Source of the DNA: JBAXXL01 sp038206725
GTDB taxonomy: Bacteria; Bacteroidota; Ignavibacteria; Kapaibacteriales; UBA2268
Assembly (NCBI GenBank): GCA_038206725.1
Contig: JBBRAO010000009.1
Location: forward strand, 15,795 to 79,794
DNA length: 64,000 nucleotides
Reading direction: 5' to 3'
Part shown: positions 51,004-58,754 of the stretch, piece after piece
Position numbering within the stretch: the first letter of the stretch is position 1
How the letters are laid out: the number at the start of each line of letters is the position of its first letter
Notes under the pieces: model-generated
Database searches by the model: none
Seen by the model: only the letters and a program-made list of their open reading frames with translations
What the model was told of the DNA's origin: nothing
Translations under genes and position numbers: made by a program

Positions 51004-51984
51004 CTATTTGTTAATAATCTGGCTTGAATCACCTACGTTCAGTGTAGAGAAGGTACCTTTGACCTCCGCGTCCGAACCTATGATAGATTTCTTTAAAAGA
51101 GAATTTTTTACAATAGCGTTAAAGCTAATGATTGAGTTTTTAATTATCGAATTTGTTATTATTGCACCGTCGGATATAGTAGCATACGGTCCGATGATAG
51201 AATTTGTAATTGTAGCGCTATCGGAAACAAATACCGGTGGGATAATAATAGTGTCCTTAATTACTACCGGAATATGATTGCGCTCAAGGAGATATTCATT
51301 TGTCGAGAGCAAAGTTTCGGGCTTTCCGCAATCGAACCAGCCGTCAACATAGCATATCTCAAATATCTCGCCTTTGTTAATCATCAATTGCAAAGCGTCC
51401 GTCAGTTGGTATTCACCACGAGTTTTTATATCGTTAGTGACCAAATATTCGAGGCACTCCGACAATAAAGAGGAATTTTTGATGCTATAAATACCGACAA
51501 TAGCCAAATTGGAAATCATTTCCTTTGGTTTTTCAACTAATTTTTGGATAACACCGCGTTGATTAACCAATACTACACCGAAACGGCTTGGGTCTTCAAC
51601 AGCTTTGACGGCTAATACGTTGTGCTCCGTACTAACTGTGGCTTTTAAATCTATGTCAAAAATAGTATCGCCCAATATTATTAATATCGGCTCATCGTTG
51701 AAAGTTTCTTTTGCTTGCAAAATAGCGTGACCAAGACCAAGCATTTCGTCTTGCTTGCAAAATTCAAATTTGATGTTTGGGTAACTTTTTAAAACAAATT
51801 CTTCGACCAATTCACCTTTATATCCGGTTATGATAACTATATCATCAATGCCGAAATCGCTCAGGGCATCAATAATATGACCAAGAATTGGTTTGCCGGC
51901 AACGTTCAAAAGAACCTTAGGCAATGAATATGTGTGGGGACGCATTCGAGTCCCAACTCCGGCTACCGGAATTACTGCTTTCAT
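51004..51984 (-). CDS. sugar-phosphate nucleotidyltransferase (RmlA/GlmU-like)
   Basis: This 326-residue enzyme couples a nucleoside triphosphate to a sugar 1-phosphate. The N-terminal pyrophosphorylase domain has AGVGTRMRPHTYSLPKVLLN (about 8-27; GxGTRxRPxTxxxPK), DIVIITGYKGE, GHAILQAKETF and ILGDTIFDID. LVEKPKEMISN and GEYQLTDALQ are further family marks, and WFDCGKPETL closes the nucleotidyltransferase domain. From about 245 a left-handed beta-helix-like C-terminus follows (IIPPVFVSDSATITNSIIGP). The combination is seen in RmlA-long/GlmU-like and mannose-1-phosphate guanylyltransferase-like enzymes, so the sugar and nucleotide are not certain. It is first in an operon with metK. Confidence 0.88.
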   Translation of the reverse strand: MKAVIPVAGVGTRMRPHTYSLPKVLLNVAGKPILGHIIDALSDFGIDDIVIITGYKGELVEEFVLKSYPNIKFEFCKQDEMLGLGHAILQAKETFNDEPILIILGDTIFDIDLKATVSTEHNVLAVKAVEDPSRFGVVLVNQRGVIQKLVEKPKEMISNLAIVGIYSIKNSSLLSECLEYLVTNDIKTRGEYQLTDALQLMINKGEIFEICYVDGWFDCGKPETLLSTNEYLLERNHIPVVIKDTIIIPPVFVSDSATITNSIIGPYATISDGAIITNSIIKNSIISFNAIVKNSLLKKSIIGSDAEVKGTFSTLNVGDSSQIINK

Positions 51985-52039
51985 TTTTTAATTTCTTGTA
52001 GTTAACAAAATACAAAATTACTAATAATTTTTATAAATC

Positions 52040-52066
52040 TTATAAAAAGGGTTTCCTTTTTTATAA
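52040..52066. terminator. AT-rich hairpin between the Rrf2 and nucleotidyltransferase genes
   Basis: A near-palindrome TTATAAAAAGG ... CCTTTTTTATAA lies just past the Rrf2 stop on the minus strand. It is AT-rich and weak, and may end the Rrf2 transcript. Confidence 0.4.
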
Positions 52067-52070
52067 TTAT

Positions 52071-52547
52071 CTACTCCTGGCATCCCCAAGAAGGGATTTT
52101 AATAGAATCGCCCATTATCATTTGTAAGAGTTTTTTAACGGTTTTTGGTTTTAGCTCGGCTACTGAGTGAGTGGTGAGCATTTCTTCGATTTGAGCTCTT
52201 ATCCCCCCCCATTTATCGTGAACGGGACAGGGTTCGCAAGTTCCGCAACCTGGGAAACCCAGTAAACATTTTTCAAAAAGATCGTTCCCATCGACAGCTC
52301 TCACTAAATCAATCAAATAAATTTCATTGAGATCTCTTTCGAGATAAAAGCCGCCTGTTTTTCCTTTTTTAGAAGATATTATTCCTCCAACGACCATTTC
52401 CTGCAATATTTTTGAAGAATATGCTTTAGCGATCCTGATTGTTTTTGATAAATGCACAGCGGAAACTTTGCTGTCTTTCTCTAATGTAGACAGATATAAC
52501 ACAGCTTTAATAGCTAATTCGCACTTATTTGAAAACATTATTCCCAT
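52071..52547 (-). CDS. Rrf2-family transcriptional regulator, iron-sulfur type
   Basis: This 158-residue DNA-binding regulator has a winged helix-turn-helix N-terminus (FSNKCELAIKAVLYLSTLEK, VSAVHLSKTIRIAKAYSSKI, LQEMVVGGIISSKKGKTGGF, about 5-66) and four Cys in EKCLLGFPGCGTCEPCPVHDKW at about 94, 101, 104 and 107. Three such Cys ligate an iron-sulfur cluster in IscR and NsrR. It is divergent from a ferredoxin-hcp operon, so it most likely senses nitric oxide or a related signal through the cluster and represses these genes, as NsrR does for hcp elsewhere. The ATG at 52547 is used; MFSNK at 52538 is an alternative. The end is WGCQE. Confidence 0.9.
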   Translation of the reverse strand: MGIMFSNKCELAIKAVLYLSTLEKDSKVSAVHLSKTIRIAKAYSSKILQEMVVGGIISSKKGKTGGFYLERDLNEIYLIDLVRAVDGNDLFEKCLLGFPGCGTCEPCPVHDKWGGIRAQIEEMLTTHSVAELKPKTVKKLLQMIMGDSIKIPSWGCQE

Positions 52548-52593
52548 AACAAACCAAAAGTAATTATTTTTTTATTTAATTAAAATATAAAGC

Positions 52594-52607
52594 AGACTAA
52601 AAAGTCT
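52594..52607. promoter_or_regulatory. candidate operator in the Rrf2/ferredoxin-hcp divergent region
   Basis: The palindrome AGACTAAAAAGTCT lies in the 105-bp region between the divergent Rrf2 and ferredoxin starts. A related AGTCTTTTT word follows at about 52630. A CAAAAGTA word (52555-52562) may be part of the regulator's own promoter. The operator assignment is an inference from position and symmetry. Confidence 0.4.
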
Positions 52608-52652
52608 TTTGTTCAATAGAAGAATTTATAGTCTTTTTAATAGGAACGAAAA

Positions 52653-53513
52653 ATGAAGCGAGATATTATAAAAATTGATGAAAATTTATGCAACGGGTGT
52701 GGCTTGTGTGTACTGGGTTGCCAAGAAGGCGCTCTTCAGATAATAGATGGTAAAGCCCGTTTGGTAAACGAATTGTTTTGCGATGGTTTGGGTGCCTGTA
52801 TAGGTGAATGTCCCGAAGGAGCTATAGAAATAGAGCACCGCGAAGCAGAAGATTACAACGAAATAGTAACGCTGACCAATTTGCTTTTGAAATCGGACGC
52901 TACGGTGATAGCACATCTGGAGCATTTACGAAGTCATAACGCAATGGATTTTTATAATCAAGGTATTCAATATTTAGAAGAATTAAATAGAACAGATATT
53001 ATAGAAAAATTAGGAAAACAAAAAATGCATCAAGAAAATGCACATCAACCGGGAGCTTGTGGTTGCGCTGGTTCTGCGGAACGCTCAATGAAACCAACAG
53101 AGCATCGCCCGGTTTCAAGAACCAGAAACCAAACAGAATTATCACATTGGCCCGTACAATTACATTTGGTCAATCCGGCGGCAGGATTCTTTAAAGACGC
53201 GGAATTAGTTGTTATGTCAACTTGCGGTCCTATCGCTTCAGCAAATGTACATACCGATTATTTAGCCGGTAGAGCTGTAGTAGTTGCTTGTCCGAAATTG
53301 GACAGAACAGACCCCTATGCCGAAAAATTAGCCGCTATTATACAGAACTCGAACTTAAAAAAAATAATTGTGGTTATTATGGAAGTACCTTGCTGTGCCG
53401 GTTTATCGAAGATAGTGAAAGAAAGCAGAGAATTGTCGGGAATAGATGACTTAATAATAGAAGAACACACCTTGAGTTTAGAAGGTGAATTAATCAATAT
53501 GCGAAGAATTTAA
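52653..53513 (+). CDS. ferredoxin-type 4Fe-4S protein partnered with Hcp
   Basis: This 286-residue cytoplasmic protein has two iron-sulfur cluster motifs in its first 60 residues: CNGCGLCVLGC (Cys13, 16, 19, 23; CX2CX2CX3C) and FCDGLGACIGECPEGA. A linker follows with HQPGACGCAGSAERSM, then a C-terminal domain (about 155-286) with LSHWPVQLHLVNPAAGFFKD, AELVVMSTCGPIASANVHTD, VVACPKLDRTDPYAEKLAAI and IMEVPCCAGLSKIVKESREL. Proteins of this plan occur next to hydroxylamine reductase genes and probably supply it with electrons. It is the first gene of the operon, 30 nt before hcp, and divergent from the Rrf2 regulator. Confidence 0.9.
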   Translation: MKRDIIKIDENLCNGCGLCVLGCQEGALQIIDGKARLVNELFCDGLGACIGECPEGAIEIEHREAEDYNEIVTLTNLLLKSDATVIAHLEHLRSHNAMDFYNQGIQYLEELNRTDIIEKLGKQKMHQENAHQPGACGCAGSAERSMKPTEHRPVSRTRNQTELSHWPVQLHLVNPAAGFFKDAELVVMSTCGPIASANVHTDYLAGRAVVVACPKLDRTDPYAEKLAAIIQNSNLKKIIVVIMEVPCCAGLSKIVKESRELSGIDDLIIEEHTLSLEGELINMRRI

Positions 53514-53543
53514 TTTATATATTTATTTAATAGGAGTAATAAT

Positions 53544-55157
53544 ATGTTTTGTTACCAATGTGAACAATCCAAGGCAGGAAACTGTCATTCAGCTATGGGA
53601 GTCTGCGGAAAGGACGACTATACTTCAGCAACGCAAGACGTGCTAATTTACGCGACCAAAGGTTTGGCTTATTTAGCCGTAGAATTGAAAAAATTGAACT
53701 TCACCGACAAGAAGTATGATTTATTCATAGTGCAAGCACTATTTACAACAATTACCAATGTAAACTTCGATTCTGAAAAGTTAATCCTTCAGATTGAATT
53801 AGCAGATGCTTATCTAAAAGAAGCTAGGCAAATCCTAATCAATAAAGGCGGCTCATTGAACGACGCTCCGGAATTCGCGCATTTTGATTTCTCAAAAGTC
53901 CGCAAAAATATGGATGATTTTATTGATTTACACGGCGTAGAAACTCGTCGCGAGAAAAATGGTCGTTTGCTTACAGGCTTGGAAGAATTAATCGTTTACG
54001 GACTGAAAGGCGCGGCGGCATATATGGACCACGCTCACGTATTGGGTTATGAAAATGAACAAATATCGGCTGATTTTAATTCAATTTTAAGCTACGTTAC
54101 TAAACCGCATACCGCAGATGAATTATTAGGTAAATCTTTGGAAACCGGAAAGTTAAACTATGAAGTAATGGAACTTTTAAGCACAGCCAATACAACAACC
54201 TACGGACATCCTGTTCCAACAAAAGTAAACATTAATGTTAGGAAAAATAAAGCAATATTGATTTCAGGTCACGATTTAAAAGATTTAGAATTGCTTTTAC
54301 AACAAACAGAAGGATTAGGAATAGATATTTACACTCACGGTGAAATGCTTCCAGCTCACGGCTACCCGGGTTTAAAAAAATATCCTCATCTATACGGTAA
54401 TTTTGGCGGTGCTTGGCAAAACCAAACTAAAGAATTCGATACTTTTCCGGGTTCTATCTTAATGACTACCAACTGTATTCAACGTCCAAGAAAAAGTTAT
54501 GAAGACCGTATATTCACAACCGGCTTAGTTCAGTTCCCTAACGTTGTACATATAACGGATAAGGATTTTTCATTAGTGATTAAAAAAGCTTTGGAAATGC
54601 CGGGCTTCACAGAGGACACCCCTGAACAAACAATCTTAACGGGCTTCGGACACAATGCAGTCCTTAATGTTGCTCCTCAAATTGTTGACGCGGTAAAATC
54701 AGGCAAAATCAGCCATTTCTATTTGATTGGCGGTTGCGACGGTGCAAAACCGGGAAGAAATTACTATACCGAATTAGCACTAAGTGTACCTCAAGACGCC
54801 GTCATTTTAACTTTGGCGTGCGGTAAATACAGGTTCAACAAATTAGATTTTGGTGATATCGGTGGTATTCCTCGCTTATTAGACGTTGGACAATGCAATG
54901 ACTCATACTCGGCGATCCAAATAGCTTTAGCATTGGCTGATGCTTTTGAATGCGACGTTAATAGCCTACCGTTATCCATCATACTTTCTTGGTACGAACA
55001 AAAAGCCGTTGCTGTGCTTTTAACATTGCTTTATTTAGGTATTAAAAATATCAAATTAGGACCAACGCTACCTCTTTTCTTGGAACCGGAAGCAGTGCAA
55101 ATATTGGTTGATACTTTTGGATTGGCTCCTATCAGCACTCCAGAAGCAGATTTATAA
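53544..55157 (+). CDS. hcp: hydroxylamine reductase (hybrid cluster protein)
   Basis: Hcp carries a [4Fe-4S] cluster and a hybrid Fe-S-O cluster, and reduces hydroxylamine or nitric oxide in the cytoplasm. The 537 residues begin MFCYQCEQSKAGNCHSAMGV, with Cys3, Cys6, Cys14 and Cys21 (CX2CX7CX6C). This is the class I type, close to that of strict anaerobes, and not the CX2CX11CX6C type of facultative bacteria. Hybrid-cluster ligands are seen in ISGHDLKDLELLL, HGEMLPAHGYPGL, GNFGGAWQNQ, MTTNCIQRPRKSYEDRIFTT, LIGGCDGAKPGRNYYTELA and ILTLACGKYRFNKLDFGDIG. It is second in the operon after its ferredoxin partner, under likely control of the divergent Rrf2 regulator. A strong terminator follows. Confidence 0.97.
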   Translation: MFCYQCEQSKAGNCHSAMGVCGKDDYTSATQDVLIYATKGLAYLAVELKKLNFTDKKYDLFIVQALFTTITNVNFDSEKLILQIELADAYLKEARQILINKGGSLNDAPEFAHFDFSKVRKNMDDFIDLHGVETRREKNGRLLTGLEELIVYGLKGAAAYMDHAHVLGYENEQISADFNSILSYVTKPHTADELLGKSLETGKLNYEVMELLSTANTTTYGHPVPTKVNINVRKNKAILISGHDLKDLELLLQQTEGLGIDIYTHGEMLPAHGYPGLKKYPHLYGNFGGAWQNQTKEFDTFPGSILMTTNCIQRPRKSYEDRIFTTGLVQFPNVVHITDKDFSLVIKKALEMPGFTEDTPEQTILTGFGHNAVLNVAPQIVDAVKSGKISHFYLIGGCDGAKPGRNYYTELALSVPQDAVILTLACGKYRFNKLDFGDIGGIPRLLDVGQCNDSYSAIQIALALADAFECDVNSLPLSIILSWYEQKAVAVLLTLLYLGIKNIKLGPTLPLFLEPEAVQILVDTFGLAPISTPEADL

Positions 55158-55172
55158 TGCGCTTATTGTAAC

Positions 55173-55208
55173 AAAAAAGACCGTTTTCCAAAGATTACGG
55201 TCTTTTTT
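55173..55208 (+). terminator. Rho-independent terminator of hcp
   Basis: The 12-bp stem AAAAAAGACCGT / ACGGTCTTTTTTT has a 12-base loop and a T tail. It lies 15 nt past the hcp stop. Confidence 0.9.
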
Positions 55209-55210
55209 TA

Positions 55211-55226
55211 TGTTCCACGTGGAACA
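55211..55226. promoter_or_regulatory. parS-like ParB binding site 1
   Basis: TGTTCCACGTGGAACA is a perfect 16-bp palindrome that differs from the widely conserved parS sequence TGTTNCACGTGAAACA only at one right-half base. It lies between the hcp terminator and mnmE, 38 bp (centre to centre) from a second site. No parA/parB is in the window. Confidence 0.75.
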
Positions 55227-55248
55227 TCCGAGAATAATTTGGGCAATA

Positions 55249-55264
55249 TGTTTCACGTGAAACA
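55249..55264. promoter_or_regulatory. parS-like ParB binding site 2
   Basis: TGTTTCACGTGAAACA matches the canonical chromosomal parS sequence at every position and is a perfect palindrome. It touches the mnmE stop codon, which starts at 55265. ParB nucleates here to load condensin and help segregation; such sites are usually close to the origin of replication. Confidence 0.85.
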
Positions 55265-56599
55265 TTACTTCCCTATACAGAATCCGTCGAATATTTTGTT
55301 AAGTACCTCTTCGTTATAGCGTTCGCCAGTTATTTCTTCCAATTTGCTTATTGCTTTTCTAATGTCATACGCTACAAAAGTTTCGTCAATCTCGTTTTCT
55401 ATCGAGGAAATTGCATTATTGAGATACTCAGCCGATTGATTTAATAATTCAGCTTGCCTTTGATTTATCATTACATCATTGATTCGTTCGACAGACTTTC
55501 TTGCTGTAGCATATATTCTATTTTTTAGCTCCTCTACCCCATCACCGATTTTAGCTGATATTGACAAATCAAGCTCATTATTTTCTACCAAATCAATTTT
55601 GTTTTGAACGTAGAGGATTTCTTTGTCTGGATAATTGGTATGCAGAGTATCTTTAATGGTGTTTGAATAGTCCTCACCTTTGCTGATATCGTTAATGAGA
55701 ATTATCATATCGGATTGCTCTATTATCTGACGGCTCATCTTCAAACCTTCTATTTCGATTTCATCAGCTGTTTCGCGTATGCCTGCTGTATCGAATAGTC
55801 TAACTGTTATATCTTTAATTAACAGCTTTTCTTCTAAATAATCGCGTGTCGTGCCTTCGATGGAACTAACAATCGCTCTTCTACGGTTTAACAGCGCATT
55901 GAATAGTTCCGATTTTCCGGCATTGGGTTTTCCGGTTAGAGCTATAAAATAGCCCGAGCGTAGAATTTCGGATGCTTTGAAATCGCCGGCTAATGATAGG
56001 CATAATTGTAAAACATTTTTACAAGTATCAATTATTTCATATTTGCTAATTATCTCAAGACCTTCTTCGTTAAAATCAAAATCCAACTCGAGTTTTGATG
56101 CTGAACTGAGAAGAAGATTTTTATATTGCTTAATCCGTTTTTTAAAATCACCTTCTAATTGACGGGCCGCCGTTTTTGCCCCAGCCGGACTTTCCGCGTT
56201 GATTAAATCAGCCACCGCTTCAACCTGCGTTAAATCCAATTTCCCATTTTTAAATGCCCGTAGTGTAAATTCACCGGGTTTGGGGTAAACCGCTCCCGAG
56301 TGATAAAGAAGATTTAATATTCTATCAACGACAAAAATTCCTCCGTGACATCCGATTTCGATGACGTCTTCACCGGTATAAGAATTCGGTTTTTCAAAAA
56401 ATGTAATAGTTACTTTATCTATTAATTCCGAAGCGTCAAAAATACTCCCATAATAAATTTGATGATCTTCCAAATTTAGTAGTTTTTTGGTTTTAAATAT
56501 TTTTTTAATTATTGCTTTTGCTTTTTTACCTGAAATCCTGATTACGGCTAATCCGGAAATTCCCGGAGGTGTTGCAAGAGCAGATATTGTATTTTCCAT
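55265..56599 (-). CDS. mnmE: tRNA uridine-5-carboxymethylaminomethyl synthesis GTPase
   Basis: MnmE with MnmG modifies the wobble uridine of some tRNAs. The 444-residue protein has an N-terminal formyl-THF-binding domain (ISALATPPGISGLAVIRISG, about 4-23; SYTGEDVIEIGCHGG), a helical domain with an inserted G domain, and the C-terminal CIGK. The G domain has G1 GKPNAGKSELFNALL (about 222-236), GTTRDYLEE, G3 DTAGIRET (about 268-275), and NKID (about 311-314, in YVQNKIDLVE). C-terminal FDGFCIGK carries the essential Cys. The gene is often near oriC in bacteria, and here it abuts two parS sites. It ends a minus-strand run after gatC and kdsB. Confidence 0.97.
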   Translation of the reverse strand: MENTISALATPPGISGLAVIRISGKKAKAIIKKIFKTKKLLNLEDHQIYYGSIFDASELIDKVTITFFEKPNSYTGEDVIEIGCHGGIFVVDRILNLLYHSGAVYPKPGEFTLRAFKNGKLDLTQVEAVADLINAESPAGAKTAARQLEGDFKKRIKQYKNLLLSSASKLELDFDFNEEGLEIISKYEIIDTCKNVLQLCLSLAGDFKASEILRSGYFIALTGKPNAGKSELFNALLNRRRAIVSSIEGTTRDYLEEKLLIKDITVRLFDTAGIRETADEIEIEGLKMSRQIIEQSDMIILINDISKGEDYSNTIKDTLHTNYPDKEILYVQNKIDLVENNELDLSISAKIGDGVEELKNRIYATARKSVERINDVMINQRQAELLNQSAEYLNNAISSIENEIDETFVAYDIRKAISKLEEITGERYNEEVLNKIFDGFCIGK

Positions 56600-56679
56600 T
56601 TTTTGTATGCTGTTTTTTGGGGTTTATTTAATTTTTAAACGATTTTTGTGTTTTTTCGATGTGATGTTCGCTTTATCGG

Positions 56680-57480
56680 TCAAAAATGTGATATAAGCGA
56701 TTTATGAGGGTCTCTTTTTGAGTGATTTTCGAATATTTTTCTTACTTTTTCTAAATCCTCGGCAGTATCTACTCCTTGAATTTCAGAAAAAGTTTCGTGA
56801 CAGAATATTTTTTTTCCATTTTCGATTAATCGGAGTTGTTCCAGATTTTCCGCTAATTCTAATTTTGATTGTTCCGTTTTTACAAAATACTCTAAAGTTG
56901 AATATTTGTATAAGTAAATTCCAACGTGTTTGTAAAATTTGTGTTTTTGTAATAATTCTTCCGGCTTCGAATCTCGCACAAAAGGTATCGGGCTTCTTGA
57001 AAAATATATTGCTTCGTTTTTACTATTAATGATAACTTTTACTATATTCGGATTAATTAAATCTTCAATAGATTTAATTTCGCAAATCATAGTTCCAACA
57101 TCTGCATCCGACTGTGCGAAAGATTCAATTAAATCATCTATATCTATATGATTTATAAGCGGTTCGTCTCCCTGCACGTTTAAAATATATTCTGGTTTGA
57201 TACCTAATTTACTAATTGCTTCGTATACGCGATCCGTTCCTGATTTAGCGTTAGTTGATGTCATTACAGAACTTATGTTATGTTCGTCGCAGATATTACT
57301 AATTTTTGTATTATCAGTTGCTACAAATATAGCCGAAAGGTATTTTGAATCCTTCACCGCCAAGCACGTTCTGACAATTAAAGGTTTTCCCGCCAAATCC
57401 AAAAGCGGTTTATCGGCTAAGCGAGTCGAGCCCAAACGAGCTGGTATAACCGCAACTACAGCAAAATTATCATTTTTCAT
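56680..57480 (-). CDS. kdsB: 3-deoxy-manno-octulosonate cytidylyltransferase
   Basis: KdsB activates Kdo with CTP for lipopolysaccharide synthesis, which shows that the organism makes Kdo-containing LPS. The 266 residues include AVIPARLGSTRLADKPLLDL (about 10-29), GKPLIVRTCLAVKDS, IFVATDNTKISNICDEHN, VMTSTNAKSGTDRVYEAISK, YILNVQGDEPLI (about 97-108) and SRSPIPFVRD, YKHVGIYLYKY, and IQGVDTAEDLEKV. All key family motifs are present. Its ATG overlaps the end of gatC by 11 nt. The mnmE start lies 80 nt downstream, so the three genes may be one transcript. Confidence 0.97.
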   Translation of the reverse strand: MKNDNFAVVAVIPARLGSTRLADKPLLDLAGKPLIVRTCLAVKDSKYLSAIFVATDNTKISNICDEHNISSVMTSTNAKSGTDRVYEAISKLGIKPEYILNVQGDEPLINHIDIDDLIESFAQSDADVGTMICEIKSIEDLINPNIVKVIINSKNEAIYFSRSPIPFVRDSKPEELLQKHKFYKHVGIYLYKYSTLEYFVKTEQSKLELAENLEQLRLIENGKKIFCHETFSEIQGVDTAEDLEKVRKIFENHSKRDPHKSLISHF

Positions 57481-57766
57481 CTTTATATATCACTTTTGGT
57501 ACTTCAAAGAAATTTTCGTTCCTATCGGGAGCATTTAACAAAGCTTGTTCCGAAGTCAGGTATTTTGCCGAGACATCATTCCGAAATTCAAATTCGCTTT
57601 CAACAATTTGATGCAGCGGAGCAACATTTTCCAAATCTAATCCGTCTATAATATAAATGTATTCTAAAATTTGCTCAAAGGTTTTAGCAAAAACTTCCGA
57701 TTCTTCTGAGTTGAATTGCAATTTAGCTAAAAGAGCTGTTTTATCAATCGTTTCTTTAATGTTCAT
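57470..57766 (-). CDS. gatC: Asp-tRNA(Asn)/Glu-tRNA(Gln) amidotransferase subunit C
   Basis: GatC is the small subunit of the GatCAB enzyme that converts Glu-tRNA(Gln) and Asp-tRNA(Asn) to the amidated forms; it stabilises GatA. The 98-residue protein has the family pattern TIDKTALLAKLQFNSEESEV (about 5-24), FEQILEYIYIIDGLDLENVA (about 30-49) and APLHQIVESEFEFRNDVSAK followed by APDRNENFFEVPKVI (R-x-D-x-FF-x-VPKV, family end motif). Its stop overlaps kdsB by 11 nt. gatA and gatB are not near it, so the subunit genes are dispersed, as in some bacteria. Confidence 0.94.
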   Translation of the reverse strand: MNIKETIDKTALLAKLQFNSEESEVFAKTFEQILEYIYIIDGLDLENVAPLHQIVESEFEFRNDVSAKYLTSEQALLNAPDRNENFFEVPKVIYKDEK

Positions 57767-58130
57767 TTATTTTCCGAAAATTTACTTTTCAAAATTAAAG
57801 TTTTTTCCATTAATATTAATGTCTTTTTAAAGTTTATATAAAATATTAGTATTAATATAGAGTGTTGAAATGTTGAAAAAGTTTGGCACGGTAGTGTATT
57901 TCACAATATTGAAGATGTTTAGTATAATATTTATGACTGTTGATATTGTTGATTGATATGTATAAAACTTTTTGTTTTCAACGCGAATGTTAAGAGGGAA
58001 AAAATAAGTAAAGAAATCGGCAGAAAAACTTTGAAAATTACCTGCTTTCCAACAGGATTTTCCCACAATGTTTTGAAAGATTAAGAACAAAATGTTGAAA
58101 ATTGAATATACCAATATTATTAGGTGATTT
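57767..58130. other. AT-rich divergent intergenic region
   Basis: This 364-bp region lies between divergent gatC and rpiB. It is very AT-rich and has three exact TGTTGAAA words on the plus strand (two in tandem at 57863-57878, one at 58093-58100) plus a near copy reversed at 57975. A TTTCCCACA word (about 58058) is a weak DnaA-box relative. It must hold the gatC and rpiB promoters. No gene is convincing. Confidence 0.55.
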
Positions 58131-58577
58131 ATGAGAATAGCATTAGCCAGCGATCACGCGGCGTATAATTTAAAAGAACAAATAAAAGCGTATTTATTAG
58201 CGAAAAATTACGATGTAAAGGATTATGGAACTTATACATCCGAAAGTTCCGATTATCCGCTGTTCGCATTCAACGCCGCAAAAGCAGTAGCTGATAAAGA
58301 ATTTGAGTTTGGCATATTATTATGTGGAAGCGGTCAGGGAATGCAGATGACGGCGAACAAAATCCCGAATATTCGCGCCGCGCTGTGCCAAAGTGTCGAA
58401 ATGGCGACAATAACGCGTCAACATAACGATGCGAATGTCCTAACGATGGGTTCCAGGTTTACAGATTACGATACTGCTATCCAAATAGTCGATGCATTCG
58501 TCAATACTCCTTTCGAAGGGGGCCGCCACCAAAAACGCATAGATTTGATGAATGAGCTGACGAAGAAAGTTGTCTGA
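58131..58577 (+). CDS. rpiB: ribose-5-phosphate isomerase B
   Basis: RpiB interconverts ribose 5-phosphate and ribulose 5-phosphate in the pentose phosphate pathway. The 148-residue protein is collinear with the RpiB/LacAB family: ALASDHAAYNLKEQIKAYL (about 3-21), VKDYGTYTSESSDYPLFA (about 31-48), FGILLCGSGQGMQMTANK (about 64-81, catalytic Cys and the following Gly-rich loop) and IRAALCQSVEMATITRQHND, ANVLTMGSRF near the end. It has a normal length, an AGGTGAT ribosome binding site and the ATG at 58131. It stands alone in its direction. Confidence 0.97.
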   Translation: MRIALASDHAAYNLKEQIKAYLLAKNYDVKDYGTYTSESSDYPLFAFNAAKAVADKEFEFGILLCGSGQGMQMTANKIPNIRAALCQSVEMATITRQHNDANVLTMGSRFTDYDTAIQIVDAFVNTPFEGGRHQKRIDLMNELTKKVV

Positions 58578-58754
58578 ACCAAGATTTAAAGGATTAATTA
58601 GTTATTCCCGAGGCATCGGGAATCTATCTTCGAACAATTTTGAATTTTGAATACGAAGAAGACCATCCCGTTAGGGATTTGATGTTTATAAAATACTCAT
58701 CCGATGACTAATTCATCGGATGAGCAACAACTAAAAATCATTACTGAATCAAAG
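58578..58754. other. short intergenic region with dispersed repeat and hairpin
   Basis: This 177-bp spacer begins with a TGTCTGAACCAAGATTTAAA repeat (58573-58595, relative of 43200). The hairpin CTCATCCGATGA / TCATCGGATGAG at 58696-58724 resembles the terminators at 24106 and 29044 without the T run, and may end transcription from both convergent genes. Confidence 0.6.
58696..58724. terminator. hairpin between convergent rpiB and ugd
   Basis: A 12-bp perfect stem, CTCATCCGATGA / TCATCGGATGAG, with a 5-base loop lies between two convergent genes. Its sequence is related to the terminator after paralogue 2. Confidence 0.55.

Noticed and set aside
49835..51004. Possible SAM riboswitch before metK
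   Set aside because: Only 8 nt separate the metK start from the preceding gene; no riboswitch can fit.
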